Source: Phyllobacterium endophyticum
GTDB taxonomy: Bacteria; Pseudomonadota; Alphaproteobacteria; Rhizobiales; Rhizobiaceae
NCBI RefSeq assembly: GCF_003010935.1
Contig: NZ_PGGN01000002.1
Location: 744,001 to 808,000, forward strand
Reading direction: 5' to 3'
Length of the DNA: 64,000 bases
Shown: positions 18,000 through 26,051 of the stretch, one piece after another
Layout of the letters: every line of letters starts with the position of its first letter
Position numbering within the stretch: position 1 is the stretch's first letter
Notes under the pieces: generated by a model
Databases searched by the model: none
Told to the model about the DNA's origin: nothing
Seen by the model: only the letters and a program-made list of their open reading frames with translations
Made by a program: the position numbers and the translations under genes

Positions 18000-19055
18000 A
18001 TGTTCGCTCCTGACAAGGGTACACGCGACTTGTTGCCGGTCATCGAACCTCATCCGGACGATGCCGCACACCTGATGTCCGGATATGACGGCAACCCTGT
18101 ACCTCTGGACGAGGTCGAGTTTGCAGTTTCAAAGACCGCCCAACCGCCCTCGTCCAACCAGGCTGCCGCAGAAGAACCCGACGAACCCGCCGAGACACCC
18201 TCGCCCGAGGATGAGGTATCCTCGTCTGCAAGCACATCTATCCCGAGCCCAGGCTCCGGTGGCGGCAGCGTCCTTGCGGAGATTGACATACCTCTTGGTC
18301 AAAGCTTCTTCGCAGGCGGAGGTTCTGCATCATTCACCTACCGGGGCTCAACGGGCGAACTCGTACGCCAAGACGCCGTTGTTGGTGGTGCGAACGGTCA
18401 GACAGGAGAAGCAGTATCTTCTCCTCCGGATGCGGGCCATGCTGTCGTCCCTCCGACAGGGGAACTTGACGATGCTCATAGCATCAATGTCAGCCAGATC
18501 GCCGAAGTGGATCAGGATGCCAACATTTTTGTCACCGGCTATGTCGGCGAGGTTGTGGCGCGCCTGTACATCGATCAGGACCTATTCATGGAACAGGACG
18601 TCGATATTGCTTTTACCATCGATGGCGACGGCCATTTTATGGTTCAACTCGACCAGGAGACGCGTATCGACCAGGATATCTGGGTCGATCTTAAAATATA
18701 TGATGAGGACGGAACACTTTACGTGGACGTTTACTTGCGAGACTCCATAGATATCGAGCAAGACACTTCCATTCAGTTGCAGATCGGAGATGGGCGGCTC
18801 GGCGGCTCCGTTGATGTGAACCAGATCATTGAGCTTTCCCAGGATGTCGATGTTCAAATCGACATCGAAGACGAGCTTGAGCAACGGTATATCGTCAACG
18901 CCGGCGTCGAGATCCGCCAGACCGCAGTCGTGGACCACGACGCGATCGTGGGAATTTTGGACCGCAATGGAGAAATCGATTTGGACATTGATGCCGCGCA
19001 GATTGCGCAGATCGATCAGGAAACCACGGTGCATGCCGATTTTGTCCTGATTTAG
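18000..19055 (+). CDS. Acidic repeat protein 3 with DFVLI C-terminus, candidate type I secretion substrate
   Basis: Unrecognised protein of 351 residues without Cys. The start is the ATG at 18000, 6 bases after a perfect AGGAGG; an upstream TTG in the same frame is less likely. Residues 1-90 are Pro/Ser/Glu-rich, residues 90-130 Gly/Ser-rich, and from about 160 to the end there are some seven repeats of 26-32 residues with the pattern Q-x3-[IV]-[DE]-Q-[DE] followed by alternating hydrophobic residues and a DxDG-like turn (DEDGTLYVDV, DGDGHFMVQL). The last residues are ADFVLI, an acidic residue followed by hydrophobics as at the C-terminus of serralysin-type substrates of PrtD exporters. The repeats suggest a beta-solenoid or stacked beta-sandwich (inference). 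It lies 74 bp after the adaptor gene. Confidence 0.8.
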   Translation: MFAPDKGTRDLLPVIEPHPDDAAHLMSGYDGNPVPLDEVEFAVSKTAQPPSSNQAAAEEPDEPAETPSPEDEVSSSASTSIPSPGSGGGSVLAEIDIPLGQSFFAGGGSASFTYRGSTGELVRQDAVVGGANGQTGEAVSSPPDAGHAVVPPTGELDDAHSINVSQIAEVDQDANIFVTGYVGEVVARLYIDQDLFMEQDVDIAFTIDGDGHFMVQLDQETRIDQDIWVDLKIYDEDGTLYVDVYLRDSIDIEQDTSIQLQIGDGRLGGSVDVNQIIELSQDVDVQIDIEDELEQRYIVNAGVEIRQTAVVDHDAIVGILDRNGEIDLDIDAAQIAQIDQETTVHADFVLI

Positions 19056-19064
19056 AACGGGGCA

Positions 19065-19089
19065 GAAGGAGAACGATTGTAGCTCCTTC
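19065..19089 (+). terminator. Weak hairpin after the third acidic gene
   Basis: GAAGGAG at 19065-19071 pairs with CTCCTTC at 19083-19089 (7-bp stem, 11-base loop), 10 bases after the stop codon. There is no T-run after it, so it is at best a weak or Rho-assisted terminator. Confidence 0.35.
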
Positions 19090-19102
19090 GGATTATAAAC
19101 AG

Positions 19103-19152
19103 CGAAAATCGACCAAAAATGGCCTAAAATTGGCATGTTATCGCGATTTTCG
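19103..19152. promoter_or_regulatory. Inverted repeat upstream of the LuxR-type gene
   Basis: CGAAAATCG at 19103-19111 and CGATTTTCG at 19144-19152 are perfect 9-bp inverted copies in an AT-rich intergenic stretch. Their centres are 41 bp apart, close to four helical turns. A looping operator for the downstream regulator or another factor is possible (inference). Confidence 0.4.
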
Positions 19153-19250
19153 GCAACTCTAAGTAGCGCATCACGTGCAAATTGTTTATGATCTAATCAA
19201 AACTATAAGCAGTGTATTTTGTAAGGAGTAGTCTGGGTTAGGGGGAACCA

Positions 19251-20102
19251 ATGTCAGTCTCATTTGCCGCCGAAGTGCACGGCTTCAATGACGTGCATAG
19301 CATTGCCAACGACCATACTTCCATTGTCATCATCGATTGCCAGACGCTGTCCCGAAGTTGCCTTATCAGGATCTTGCGCGGGGAACTTCCTGAGGTCGCC
19401 ATCTACGATATACCGACATCCGATGGTCTGGTCGGCATCATGGAAAAAAACATTCGCCTCGCGGTTCTGAACATCGAAAACAGCAACCTGACCGACGATT
19501 GGGTGTCGATGAACCTTGCCTGCATCCGCCAATTGAGGCCCGAGACATCACTGATGCTATTGACCCAGCTCGACGAGGCCTCGATTACGGACGTTACAGC
19601 TTCGGAGGTCGCCACCTGGGGCGTTCAGGGCTATACGACCAATTCGGCTCCCGTGGAAGTTGTCCTGGCTGCGATACGGCTGATTCTGGCGGGAGGAACT
19701 TACTATCCGCGGTCCATGGTTGCCAGTGAAGGAAGCGCACCCAAACCGGTTCCCGGGCCGATCGATGCGGTTCCCTCAACACCATTGTTGGCTAATGGCA
19801 GATCCGACCACTCGTTTGAGCCCAGTGAGACATCGCGCATTGCCTTTACTGAACGCGAGAGACAGGTTCTCGCAACTCTGCGGCGGGGCCTACCTAACAA
19901 GATCATCGCCAGCGAACTCGATCTGTCGGAAAATACGATCAAGGTTCACATCTCTCATATCATGCGAAAGCTCAATGCCACGAACCGAACCGAAGCGGTG
20001 GTTTTCTCACAACAGTTTGCGTCAGGTGGCCCGAAAACGAATGGCGCGGCCTTGCGTGCGGTGCCGAAGCCTAGTCCGACTGGAGCCTATTTCGCGTCCT
20101 GA
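19251..20102 (+). CDS. LuxR/NarL-type regulator with degenerate receiver domain
   Basis: Protein of 283 residues. The C-terminal LuxR-type DNA-binding domain is clear from about residue 199 (FTERERQVLATLRRG, then NKIIASELDLSENTIKVH). The N-terminal part aligns in outline with a receiver domain (TSIVIIDCQTLSR, VQGYTTNSAP) but lacks the phosphorylation residues: the acceptor Asp is Asn74 (LAVLNIENSNL), the beta-5 Lys is Asn131, and the acidic pair is reduced to Asp29. It is therefore unlikely to be controlled by classical phosphotransfer. AGGGGG lies 6 bases before the ATG. It follows the secretion locus by 195 bp on the same strand and is its probable regulator (inference). Confidence 0.85.
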   Translation: MSVSFAAEVHGFNDVHSIANDHTSIVIIDCQTLSRSCLIRILRGELPEVAIYDIPTSDGLVGIMEKNIRLAVLNIENSNLTDDWVSMNLACIRQLRPETSLMLLTQLDEASITDVTASEVATWGVQGYTTNSAPVEVVLAAIRLILAGGTYYPRSMVASEGSAPKPVPGPIDAVPSTPLLANGRSDHSFEPSETSRIAFTERERQVLATLRRGLPNKIIASELDLSENTIKVHISHIMRKLNATNRTEAVVFSQQFASGGPKTNGAALRAVPKPSPTGAYFAS

Positions 20103-20137
20103 CACTGGCAGCCTTTCTGAATTGAAACTTGCAGCGT

Positions 20138-21133
20138 TCAATCGGAGGATTCGCCTAGAGTATCAGCGACGACCGCACTTCGGTGCCCCATGGGACGAGC
20201 TCGCCCTGTCGTCGTATCGACAGTCGTCTGATGCTCGAGCTCGGCATTCAGCTCGGCCCCTAAAATAAGTATCGTGACGGAGATCCACATCCAGATCATC
20301 AGTCCCGCAACTGCGCCCAAAGCTCCATAAGTAGCATTATAGTCGCTGAAGTTGCTCAGGTAGAAAGTGAAGGCCGCCGATGCTATGACCCATGCCAGAA
20401 TGGCGAAGGCGGCTCCCCAAGACACCCATCGCCATTGGGCTGCTTCGCGGTCCGGACCGATCCTGTACGCTATCGAGATCCCTGCGCCTACAAGCAACAG
20501 CATCACGGGCCATCGCAATATCCTTATCGAAGTCGTGAGCCACCCACCTGCCCCCATTCTGTCAAGCAGCGGTGGAAGGCCGGCCAGCACGCTCAACAGG
20601 ATAGCACCCGCAAGCATCACCCCCAACGTAAAAGCTAGAGATACGAGGTTGAGCTTTATGAAGCTCCGTTTCTCAGTCTCTCCGTAAGCAACATTCAACG
20701 CTTCGAATATTGCCTTGGATCCATTGTTGGCGCTCCACAAAGCAATGGCAAGTCCAACGACAAAGCTCACGCTGAGTGCTTTCGTGTCTTGCGTGGCGAG
20801 CGATTCAAGCTGAGTACGAATCAAGTTGATCGAATCGTCTGGCAAGACGCCCGCCAGCGAAGACATGTTTGCCGCCACCGATGCGCGGTCGGCAAAAAAG
20901 CCGTAGATTGAGACAAAAGCTGCGAGACCGGGAAACAGCGCAAGCAGAAGATAGAACGAGGCGCCGGCTGCAATCAGCGTGACACGGTCTTGCTGCACCG
21001 AGAGATAAACGCGGTAAAGAATATCCTTCCAGCCCTTGGCTGGCATCTCGGACGGTGCATGTGCTTTGCGCCCGCGGGGGTCAGCCCCCGTTCTATCCTG
21101 TTCAGAGTAGCCGTTCGTTTCACTCGTCGTCAT
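20138..21133 (-). CDS. YihY/BrkB family membrane protein
   Basis: Inner-membrane protein of 331 residues with about six spans and the family signatures GASFYLLLALFPGLAAFVS near the N-terminus and NFSDYNATYGALGAVAGLMIWMW near the C-terminus. I start at the ATG at 21133 (MTTSETNGYSE), giving a soluble charged N-terminus; the frame extends 14 codons further upstream. The family function is not established; the older name ribonuclease BN is not supported. It converges on the LuxR-type gene. Confidence 0.9.
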   Translation of the reverse strand: MTTSETNGYSEQDRTGADPRGRKAHAPSEMPAKGWKDILYRVYLSVQQDRVTLIAAGASFYLLLALFPGLAAFVSIYGFFADRASVAANMSSLAGVLPDDSINLIRTQLESLATQDTKALSVSFVVGLAIALWSANNGSKAIFEALNVAYGETEKRSFIKLNLVSLAFTLGVMLAGAILLSVLAGLPPLLDRMGAGGWLTTSIRILRWPVMLLLVGAGISIAYRIGPDREAAQWRWVSWGAAFAILAWVIASAAFTFYLSNFSDYNATYGALGAVAGLMIWMWISVTILILGAELNAELEHQTTVDTTTGRARPMGHRSAVVADTLGESSD

Positions 21134-21936
21134 AAAAATCAGAACCCAGAATATTGCATTTGCCGCAGGAAACATCGGCGACCCGCAATTGTTCCTGGGT
21201 GCGCGAGGTTCTTCTGCCTGACAAGGTCGCGTCTATACCGGAAGACAACCCTCGCGCAGTCCTGAAAGCCAAGGAAAAAGATATGAAATCGGAGTGACAC
21301 CCATGCAGGGTCCTAGGACACAAGGAGCACTTTATGCCCTATAAATCACGTGCCTTTGGTCCATAGTTAGACCTCGAAAATTGGCGTATGTTGAATCGTG
21401 TCGGCAGCCCCCGCGCCGGCAGGGTCGAGCAAAGAATGCTTCTTTTTCACAGCAGGCCCAATGAGGCTCGAACCTCCGCAATCAGCATTTCGGGGGCTCG
21501 AGCTTTGGCGTTGATAGTCGTCCCTCGTTCAAGTGACCGAAGGCGCTGTCGACGCCAATTTCGTATGCTTTTTTCGCCAGCTTCTTCTTGAAAAATTTTC
21601 TGTAGAAACCAAATATCCGGCACATTTTTTCAGAGCTGCCTTCGCGACACGAAGGTCGGATTTCTTTTTCTTGAGGAGCGGGACGATGAGGGAGACAGTC
21701 GTATTCAGACACACGCCGAACAATGTGGCACCGGGGGAGCTTTTGCGGAGGTTGCGTGAGCAGGAGCAAAGGGAAAGGAGCGACAGACCTCTTGCGATCA
21801 ATGAGATTCTACGACGGTCGAAGGGAGGCTTCCTACGCCGTCGCTTCAAAGCGGGCGATTAGCAACGGCGCTTGATTGCAAATCGAAGCACACGATCGAC
21901 AACAGAGACGGCCTCGCCTTCCGATTGTCCCGCACC
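21134..21936. other. Gene-poor intergenic stretch
   Basis: About 800 bases between the YihY gene and the dehydrogenase gene hold no convincing conserved gene. Short frames exist on both strands but none shows a recognised family. The stretch may be decayed DNA or may hold a small gene or RNA that cannot be recognised by eye. The best small frame is listed separately. Confidence 0.5.
21686..21862 (+). CDS. Possible small Arg-rich protein
   Basis: Frame of 58 residues with GAGGAG 7 bases upstream of the ATG. It is rich in Arg and Leu (PGELLRRLREQEQRERSD) and of unknown family. It could be a real small gene or a chance frame in non-coding DNA. An alternative 47-codon frame on the opposite strand (start 21625, end 21482) has a weaker ribosome site. 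Confidence 0.3.
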   Translation: MRETVVFRHTPNNVAPGELLRRLREQEQRERSDRPLAINEILRRSKGGFLRRRFKAGD

Positions 21937-23031
21937 CTATGCTTCTGAAAATCTTGAATCCGGCACTACCACGAGCTTGCCGACGAAGTGCTTATCCATG
22001 AATGCGGTCTGCGCCTTCAGGAATTCAGACAGGCGATAGACGCCGCCGACCAGTGGTTTGATTTTGCCCTCTTCGATGTAGCTAACGATGCGAAGGAAAT
22101 CTCCTCTCGTACCCTGCGAAGAGCCATGCAAAGCCAGTTGCTTCAGATACATCGTGCGCAAGTCGAGCTGCACCACCGGACCGCCGATGGCCCCCGCAGT
22201 CGTATAGCGGCCTTCCGGCCGCAAAATGCGCAGTAGATCGTTGAACATCGAACCACCAACAAGATCGGCCACGACGTCGATAGGCTTGCCTCCCGTGGCA
22301 GCACCCACGGCCGCGACGAGGTCCTTCGTGCCCCGCGTAACCACGGCTTCCGCTCCGATATCGAGTAGTGCCTGTTCCTTGCCCTTGCCGACAAGCGCAT
22401 AGGGTATCGCGCCACGCGCCCGTGCGAGCTGAACAATGCCGGACCCGACTCCCCCGGACGCGCCTGTGACGAGTATTCGCTCGCCACTTTTCAGTCCTGC
22501 GCGCTCCAGCATCTGTTCGCCGGTCAGGTATGCACAACAGAACGTAGCGAGTTCGATATCGCTCATATCGGTGTTCACCACGTGGGCATTCTCGGCGGGT
22601 ACCGCAACATATTCCGCATACCCACCATCGCGGCCATGGCCAATGTAGTCGATGTCAGCGAGACTATCATCCTCGCGATTATAGATGGAGAAATCCACCA
22701 TGACGCGCTGGCCGATGCGGTCCGGTGAAACACCTTCGCCAACCGCAGCGACACTGCCGACGATGTCGGTTCCCTGGATACGCGGGAAGGTCAATGTCGG
22801 CTCTTGCCTGCGCCACGTCGATACGGCACCCGCATCTTCCTCTGTACCGTAAGCGCCTTCCCGAACCCATACATCGGTATTGTTCATCCCGCAGGCCGTG
22901 ACTGCAACCAGCACTTCGCCCTCTGCGGGCACCGGAACAGCTACGTTTTCGCTATAGACCAGCTTGTCGAGCCCGCCGTGTCCGACGAGTTGGACTGCGG
23001 CCATGGTTTTGGGAAAATCTTCATGCTTCAT
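21937..23031 (-). CDS. Zinc-type alcohol dehydrogenase / quinone oxidoreductase family protein
   Basis: Medium-chain dehydrogenase of 364 residues from the ATG at 23031 (MKHEDFPKTMAAVQ). It shows the catalytic-domain segment TACGMNNTDVWVREG, the GTDIVGSVAAVGEGV turn, and the Rossmann motif GASGGVGSGIVQLARARG. The four-cysteine structural zinc loop is absent. The frame continues upstream over the aminotransferase gene, but that part is an overlap shadow. It starts 11 bp after the aminotransferase gene and so appears to be the last gene of the leftward ectoine-catabolism operon. Its substrate is unknown; it is not part of the textbook pathway. Confidence 0.88.
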   Translation of the reverse strand: MKHEDFPKTMAAVQLVGHGGLDKLVYSENVAVPVPAEGEVLVAVTACGMNNTDVWVREGAYGTEEDAGAVSTWRRQEPTLTFPRIQGTDIVGSVAAVGEGVSPDRIGQRVMVDFSIYNREDDSLADIDYIGHGRDGGYAEYVAVPAENAHVVNTDMSDIELATFCCAYLTGEQMLERAGLKSGERILVTGASGGVGSGIVQLARARGAIPYALVGKGKEQALLDIGAEAVVTRGTKDLVAAVGAATGGKPIDVVADLVGGSMFNDLLRILRPEGRYTTAGAIGGPVVQLDLRTMYLKQLALHGSSQGTRGDFLRIVSYIEEGKIKPLVGGVYRLSEFLKAQTAFMDKHFVGKLVVVPDSRFSEA

Positions 23032-23042
23032 GGCGGAAATCC

Positions 23043-24422
23043 TCAGAGGGTCTTGGCTACTGCTTCGACGGCACCGGCTGCAGCTTTGACAACTATGTCG
23101 GCCTCGTCGCGTGTCAGGCAAAGTGGTGGTGCGAATCCGAGAATGTCGCCCTGTGGCATGGCGCGGCCGATAACACCGCGCTCTGCCAACGCGGTTGCAA
23201 TGCGCGGCCCTACTTTTAGTGCCGGATCGAAGAATTTGCGGTCGTCCTTGTTCGCGACGAACTCCACTGCAGCCAACATGCCGTCGCCGCGCACATCGCC
23301 GACTATTGGATGACTTCCCAGCGCCTGGGCCAATTGTGCGCGGAAATAAGCACCCGTCTGACCTGCATTCGTAACGAGATCGAGCTTGTCGATCAATTCG
23401 AGGTTGGCAACGCCGGCAGCCGTGCAAATCGGATGGGCCGAATAGGTCCAGCCATGACCAAGCGCGCCCAGCATATCCGAACCTTGCACCAGCACCTGCC
23501 AGACCTTGTCGGAGACGATGACGCCCGATAGCGGCGCATAGGCGGAGGTCAGACCCTTGGCAATGGTGATCAGGTCCGGTTTGATCCCGTAATGATCGGA
23601 ACCAAACATGCTGCCCAGACGGCCAAAGCCCGTCACGACCTCATCGGCGATCAAGAGGATGTCGTATTTACTGAGGACAGCCTGGATTTTTTGCCAGTAT
23701 TGCTCCGGCGGCGGGACAATTCCGCCTGTTCCAAGAATTGGCTCGCCGATGAAGGCGGCAATTGTCTCCGGACCTTCGGCCAATATCATCTCCTCCAGCT
23801 TGTCGGCGCAATGCTGGGAGAACTGCTCTTCGCTCATCGAACGATCTTCGCGCCGGAAGTAGTACGGCGCTTCCGTGTGCAGTATTGGCGCGCGCGGCAG
23901 GTCGAAGGCATTGTGGAACAGTTCGAGGCCGGTCAGACTGCCGGTCATAACACCGGAGCCGTGATAACCGCGCCAGCGCGAGATGATCTTCTTCTTTTCC
24001 GGCCGGCCGAGCACATTGTTATAGTACCAGACCAGTTTGATGTTGGTCTCGTTTGCGTCCGAACCCGACAGTCCGAAATACACGCGGCTCATACCTGCCG
24101 GCGCGCGATCGATGATCATCTTGGCCAAAGTGATCGAAGCATCCGTCCCGTGACCGACATAGGCATGATAATAGGCGAGTTCCTTGGCCTGCTTGGCAAT
24201 CGCGTCGGCGATTTCCGTCCGTCCGTAGCCGACATTGACGCAGTAAAGCCCCGCAAATGCGTCGATGCTGCTTCGGCCGGTACTGTCGGTAATATGTACG
24301 CCCTCACCGCCCCTGATCACGCGGGTTGGTGTTTCGCCGCGTGCATGAGTCCCCATATGCGTCGAGGGGTGAAAGAAATGGTCCCGGTCCCACGCGTTCA
24401 GTTCATTCGAGCGATCAAGCAT
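23043..24422 (-). CDS. Class III aminotransferase of ectoine catabolism (DoeD/Atf type)
   Basis: PLP-dependent aminotransferase of 459 residues, expected to convert L-2,4-diaminobutyrate to aspartate semialdehyde. Lys289 in ITIAKGLTSAYAPL is the PLP-binding lysine, with LLIADEVVTGFGRLG upstream of it. I choose the ATG at 24422, preceded by AAAGGA; a GTG at 24443 overlapping the ssd stop (GTGA) is the alternative. Position between the semialdehyde dehydrogenase gene and the ehu/eut genes supports the ectoine role, since the family alone does not fix the substrate. Confidence 0.88.
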   Translation of the reverse strand: MLDRSNELNAWDRDHFFHPSTHMGTHARGETPTRVIRGGEGVHITDSTGRSSIDAFAGLYCVNVGYGRTEIADAIAKQAKELAYYHAYVGHGTDASITLAKMIIDRAPAGMSRVYFGLSGSDANETNIKLVWYYNNVLGRPEKKKIISRWRGYHGSGVMTGSLTGLELFHNAFDLPRAPILHTEAPYYFRREDRSMSEEQFSQHCADKLEEMILAEGPETIAAFIGEPILGTGGIVPPPEQYWQKIQAVLSKYDILLIADEVVTGFGRLGSMFGSDHYGIKPDLITIAKGLTSAYAPLSGVIVSDKVWQVLVQGSDMLGALGHGWTYSAHPICTAAGVANLELIDKLDLVTNAGQTGAYFRAQLAQALGSHPIVGDVRGDGMLAAVEFVANKDDRKFFDPALKVGPRIATALAERGVIGRAMPQGDILGFAPPLCLTRDEADIVVKAAAGAVEAVAKTL

Positions 24423-24439
24423 GATGATATCCTTTGAAT

Positions 24440-25933
24440 TCACTGTGTATCTATGCAGAGATATTTGAGTTCCGTGAAAGCCTCGATCCCGTGGCGTGAA
24501 CCTTCTCTGCCGAGACCCGACTGTTTGATGCCGCCGAACGGAATTGGCGCCCCGGTGATCTTGACGCGATTGATCGCGACCATGCCGTACTCGAGTTTAC
24601 GAGCGAGACGGAGCATACGCGCGCCATCCTTCGTGACGGCATAGGCAACGAGGCCGTATTCAGTCGCATTAGCCCGCGCGATAACCTCCTCCTCGCTGTC
24701 GAATGACACGATCGCCGCAACGGGACCGAACGTCTCTTCGCGCATGATCAGTGCGTCGTCAGGAACGTTGGTCAGCAGTGTCGGCTCGTAAAACAACGGA
24801 CCGGCCTGGTGGCGTTTACCGCCTGCAAGGCAGGTCGAGCCACGCGCCAGGGCATCGGCCACTTGCTCCTCAACCTTATTCACTGCACGCTCGTGCATCA
24901 GGGGACCAATGACAGCGCCATCGGTTAGACCAGGCGCGACTTTTAGCGCGGCAATGCGCTTGGCAAAGGCTGAGCTAAAGGCGTCGTGCACGGCCCGCTC
25001 CACGTAAATCCGGTTGGCAGCGAGACAATCCTGACCGGACGTCGCGAACTTTGCGTCGATGGCGATGTCAACGGCTCGGTCGATATCGGCATCCGCAAAC
25101 ACGATCAACGGCGCGTGTCCGCCTAATTCCATGATCAGGTTTTTCATTGTCGGGGCGCATTGCGCTGCAATCAAACGCCCAATCTCAGTTGAACCGGTAA
25201 AACTCAACGCGCGAACCCGGGTATCTTCACAAAGACGACCGACAATAGTGGCTGCGTCGCCTGTAACAACGTTGAAAACGCCTGCCGGAAGACCCGCACG
25301 GTCGGCAAGTTCGGCCAATGCCAGCGCAGAAAACGGCGTCTCGGACGAGGGATGGGCGACAATCGTGCAACCGGCTGCCAATGCTGCGGCGGCCTTTCGC
25401 GTCAGCATCGCCGATGGAAAATTCCAGGGTGTCGCGACGCCAACCACGCCCAGAGGCTCCCGGCGAACAAACATTTCGGCATGAGGTAAATGGCTCGTCA
25501 CGCTCTCGGCGTTCAGCCGTTTAGCCTCCTCCGCGTACCATTCGATGAAGGAAGCCGCATATCGTATTTCACCACGCGACTCGGCTAATGGCTTTCCCTG
25601 TTCAAGCGTCATGATCAGGGCCAGATCGTCACTGGCCTCCAATATCAGCTCATACCACCGACGGAGCTTGGCCGAGCGTTCCTGCGGCAGCAGGTCTCGC
25701 CACAGCGGAAATGCTTTGGCGGCAGCGTCGATCGCCGTCGAGGTTTGATCAGCACTGAGCTTTGACACCCGGCCGATTGAGGTACCGGACGCCGGGTCGC
25801 TGACGTTGAATGTCTGGCCGGCATCGCCAGCGGTCCAATGGCCATCGACATAAGCCAACTCGCGCAGCATGCGGCGGTCTTGCAGGCCCTCAAGGGCGTG
25901 ATGGCGATCTTGTCGTGCAAAATGGGCGGACAT
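24440..25933 (-). CDS. Aldehyde dehydrogenase (succinate/aspartate semialdehyde type, Ssd/DoeC)
   Basis: NAD(P)-dependent aldehyde dehydrogenase of 497 residues, expected to oxidise aspartate semialdehyde to aspartate at the end of ectoine degradation. The catalytic Cys is Cys303 (SGQDCLAANR) and the general base Glu lies in MELGGHAPLIVFADADID. SFTGSTEIGR is the cofactor motif. The start at 25933 has GGGAG 8 bases upstream. Sequence is of the succinate-semialdehyde dehydrogenase class; the ectoine role comes from context. Confidence 0.9.
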   Translation of the reverse strand: MSAHFARQDRHHALEGLQDRRMLRELAYVDGHWTAGDAGQTFNVSDPASGTSIGRVSKLSADQTSTAIDAAAKAFPLWRDLLPQERSAKLRRWYELILEASDDLALIMTLEQGKPLAESRGEIRYAASFIEWYAEEAKRLNAESVTSHLPHAEMFVRREPLGVVGVATPWNFPSAMLTRKAAAALAAGCTIVAHPSSETPFSALALAELADRAGLPAGVFNVVTGDAATIVGRLCEDTRVRALSFTGSTEIGRLIAAQCAPTMKNLIMELGGHAPLIVFADADIDRAVDIAIDAKFATSGQDCLAANRIYVERAVHDAFSSAFAKRIAALKVAPGLTDGAVIGPLMHERAVNKVEEQVADALARGSTCLAGGKRHQAGPLFYEPTLLTNVPDDALIMREETFGPVAAIVSFDSEEEVIARANATEYGLVAYAVTKDGARMLRLARKLEYGMVAINRVKITGAPIPFGGIKQSGLGREGSRHGIEAFTELKYLCIDTQ

Positions 25934-26051
25934 GCGGTTCTCCCAAGAATGTTCACGACAAGGGTCGCACAATCAACTGGAGATACAGACCGTTCCCCGC
26001 ACATCTGGAAGAGAGATTGTCCTTATCGGGCCCGATATCGAGAGAGAATGA

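Noticed and set aside
21440-21500. Possible tRNA remnant (GGCTCGAACC text)
   Set aside because: No acceptor or anticodon stems can be drawn around it.
21937-23427. 496-residue dehydrogenase starting inside the aminotransferase gene
   Set aside because: The first 132 codons overlap the aminotransferase C-terminus and have Arg/Ser/Cys-rich shadow composition; the dehydrogenase domain begins at 23031.
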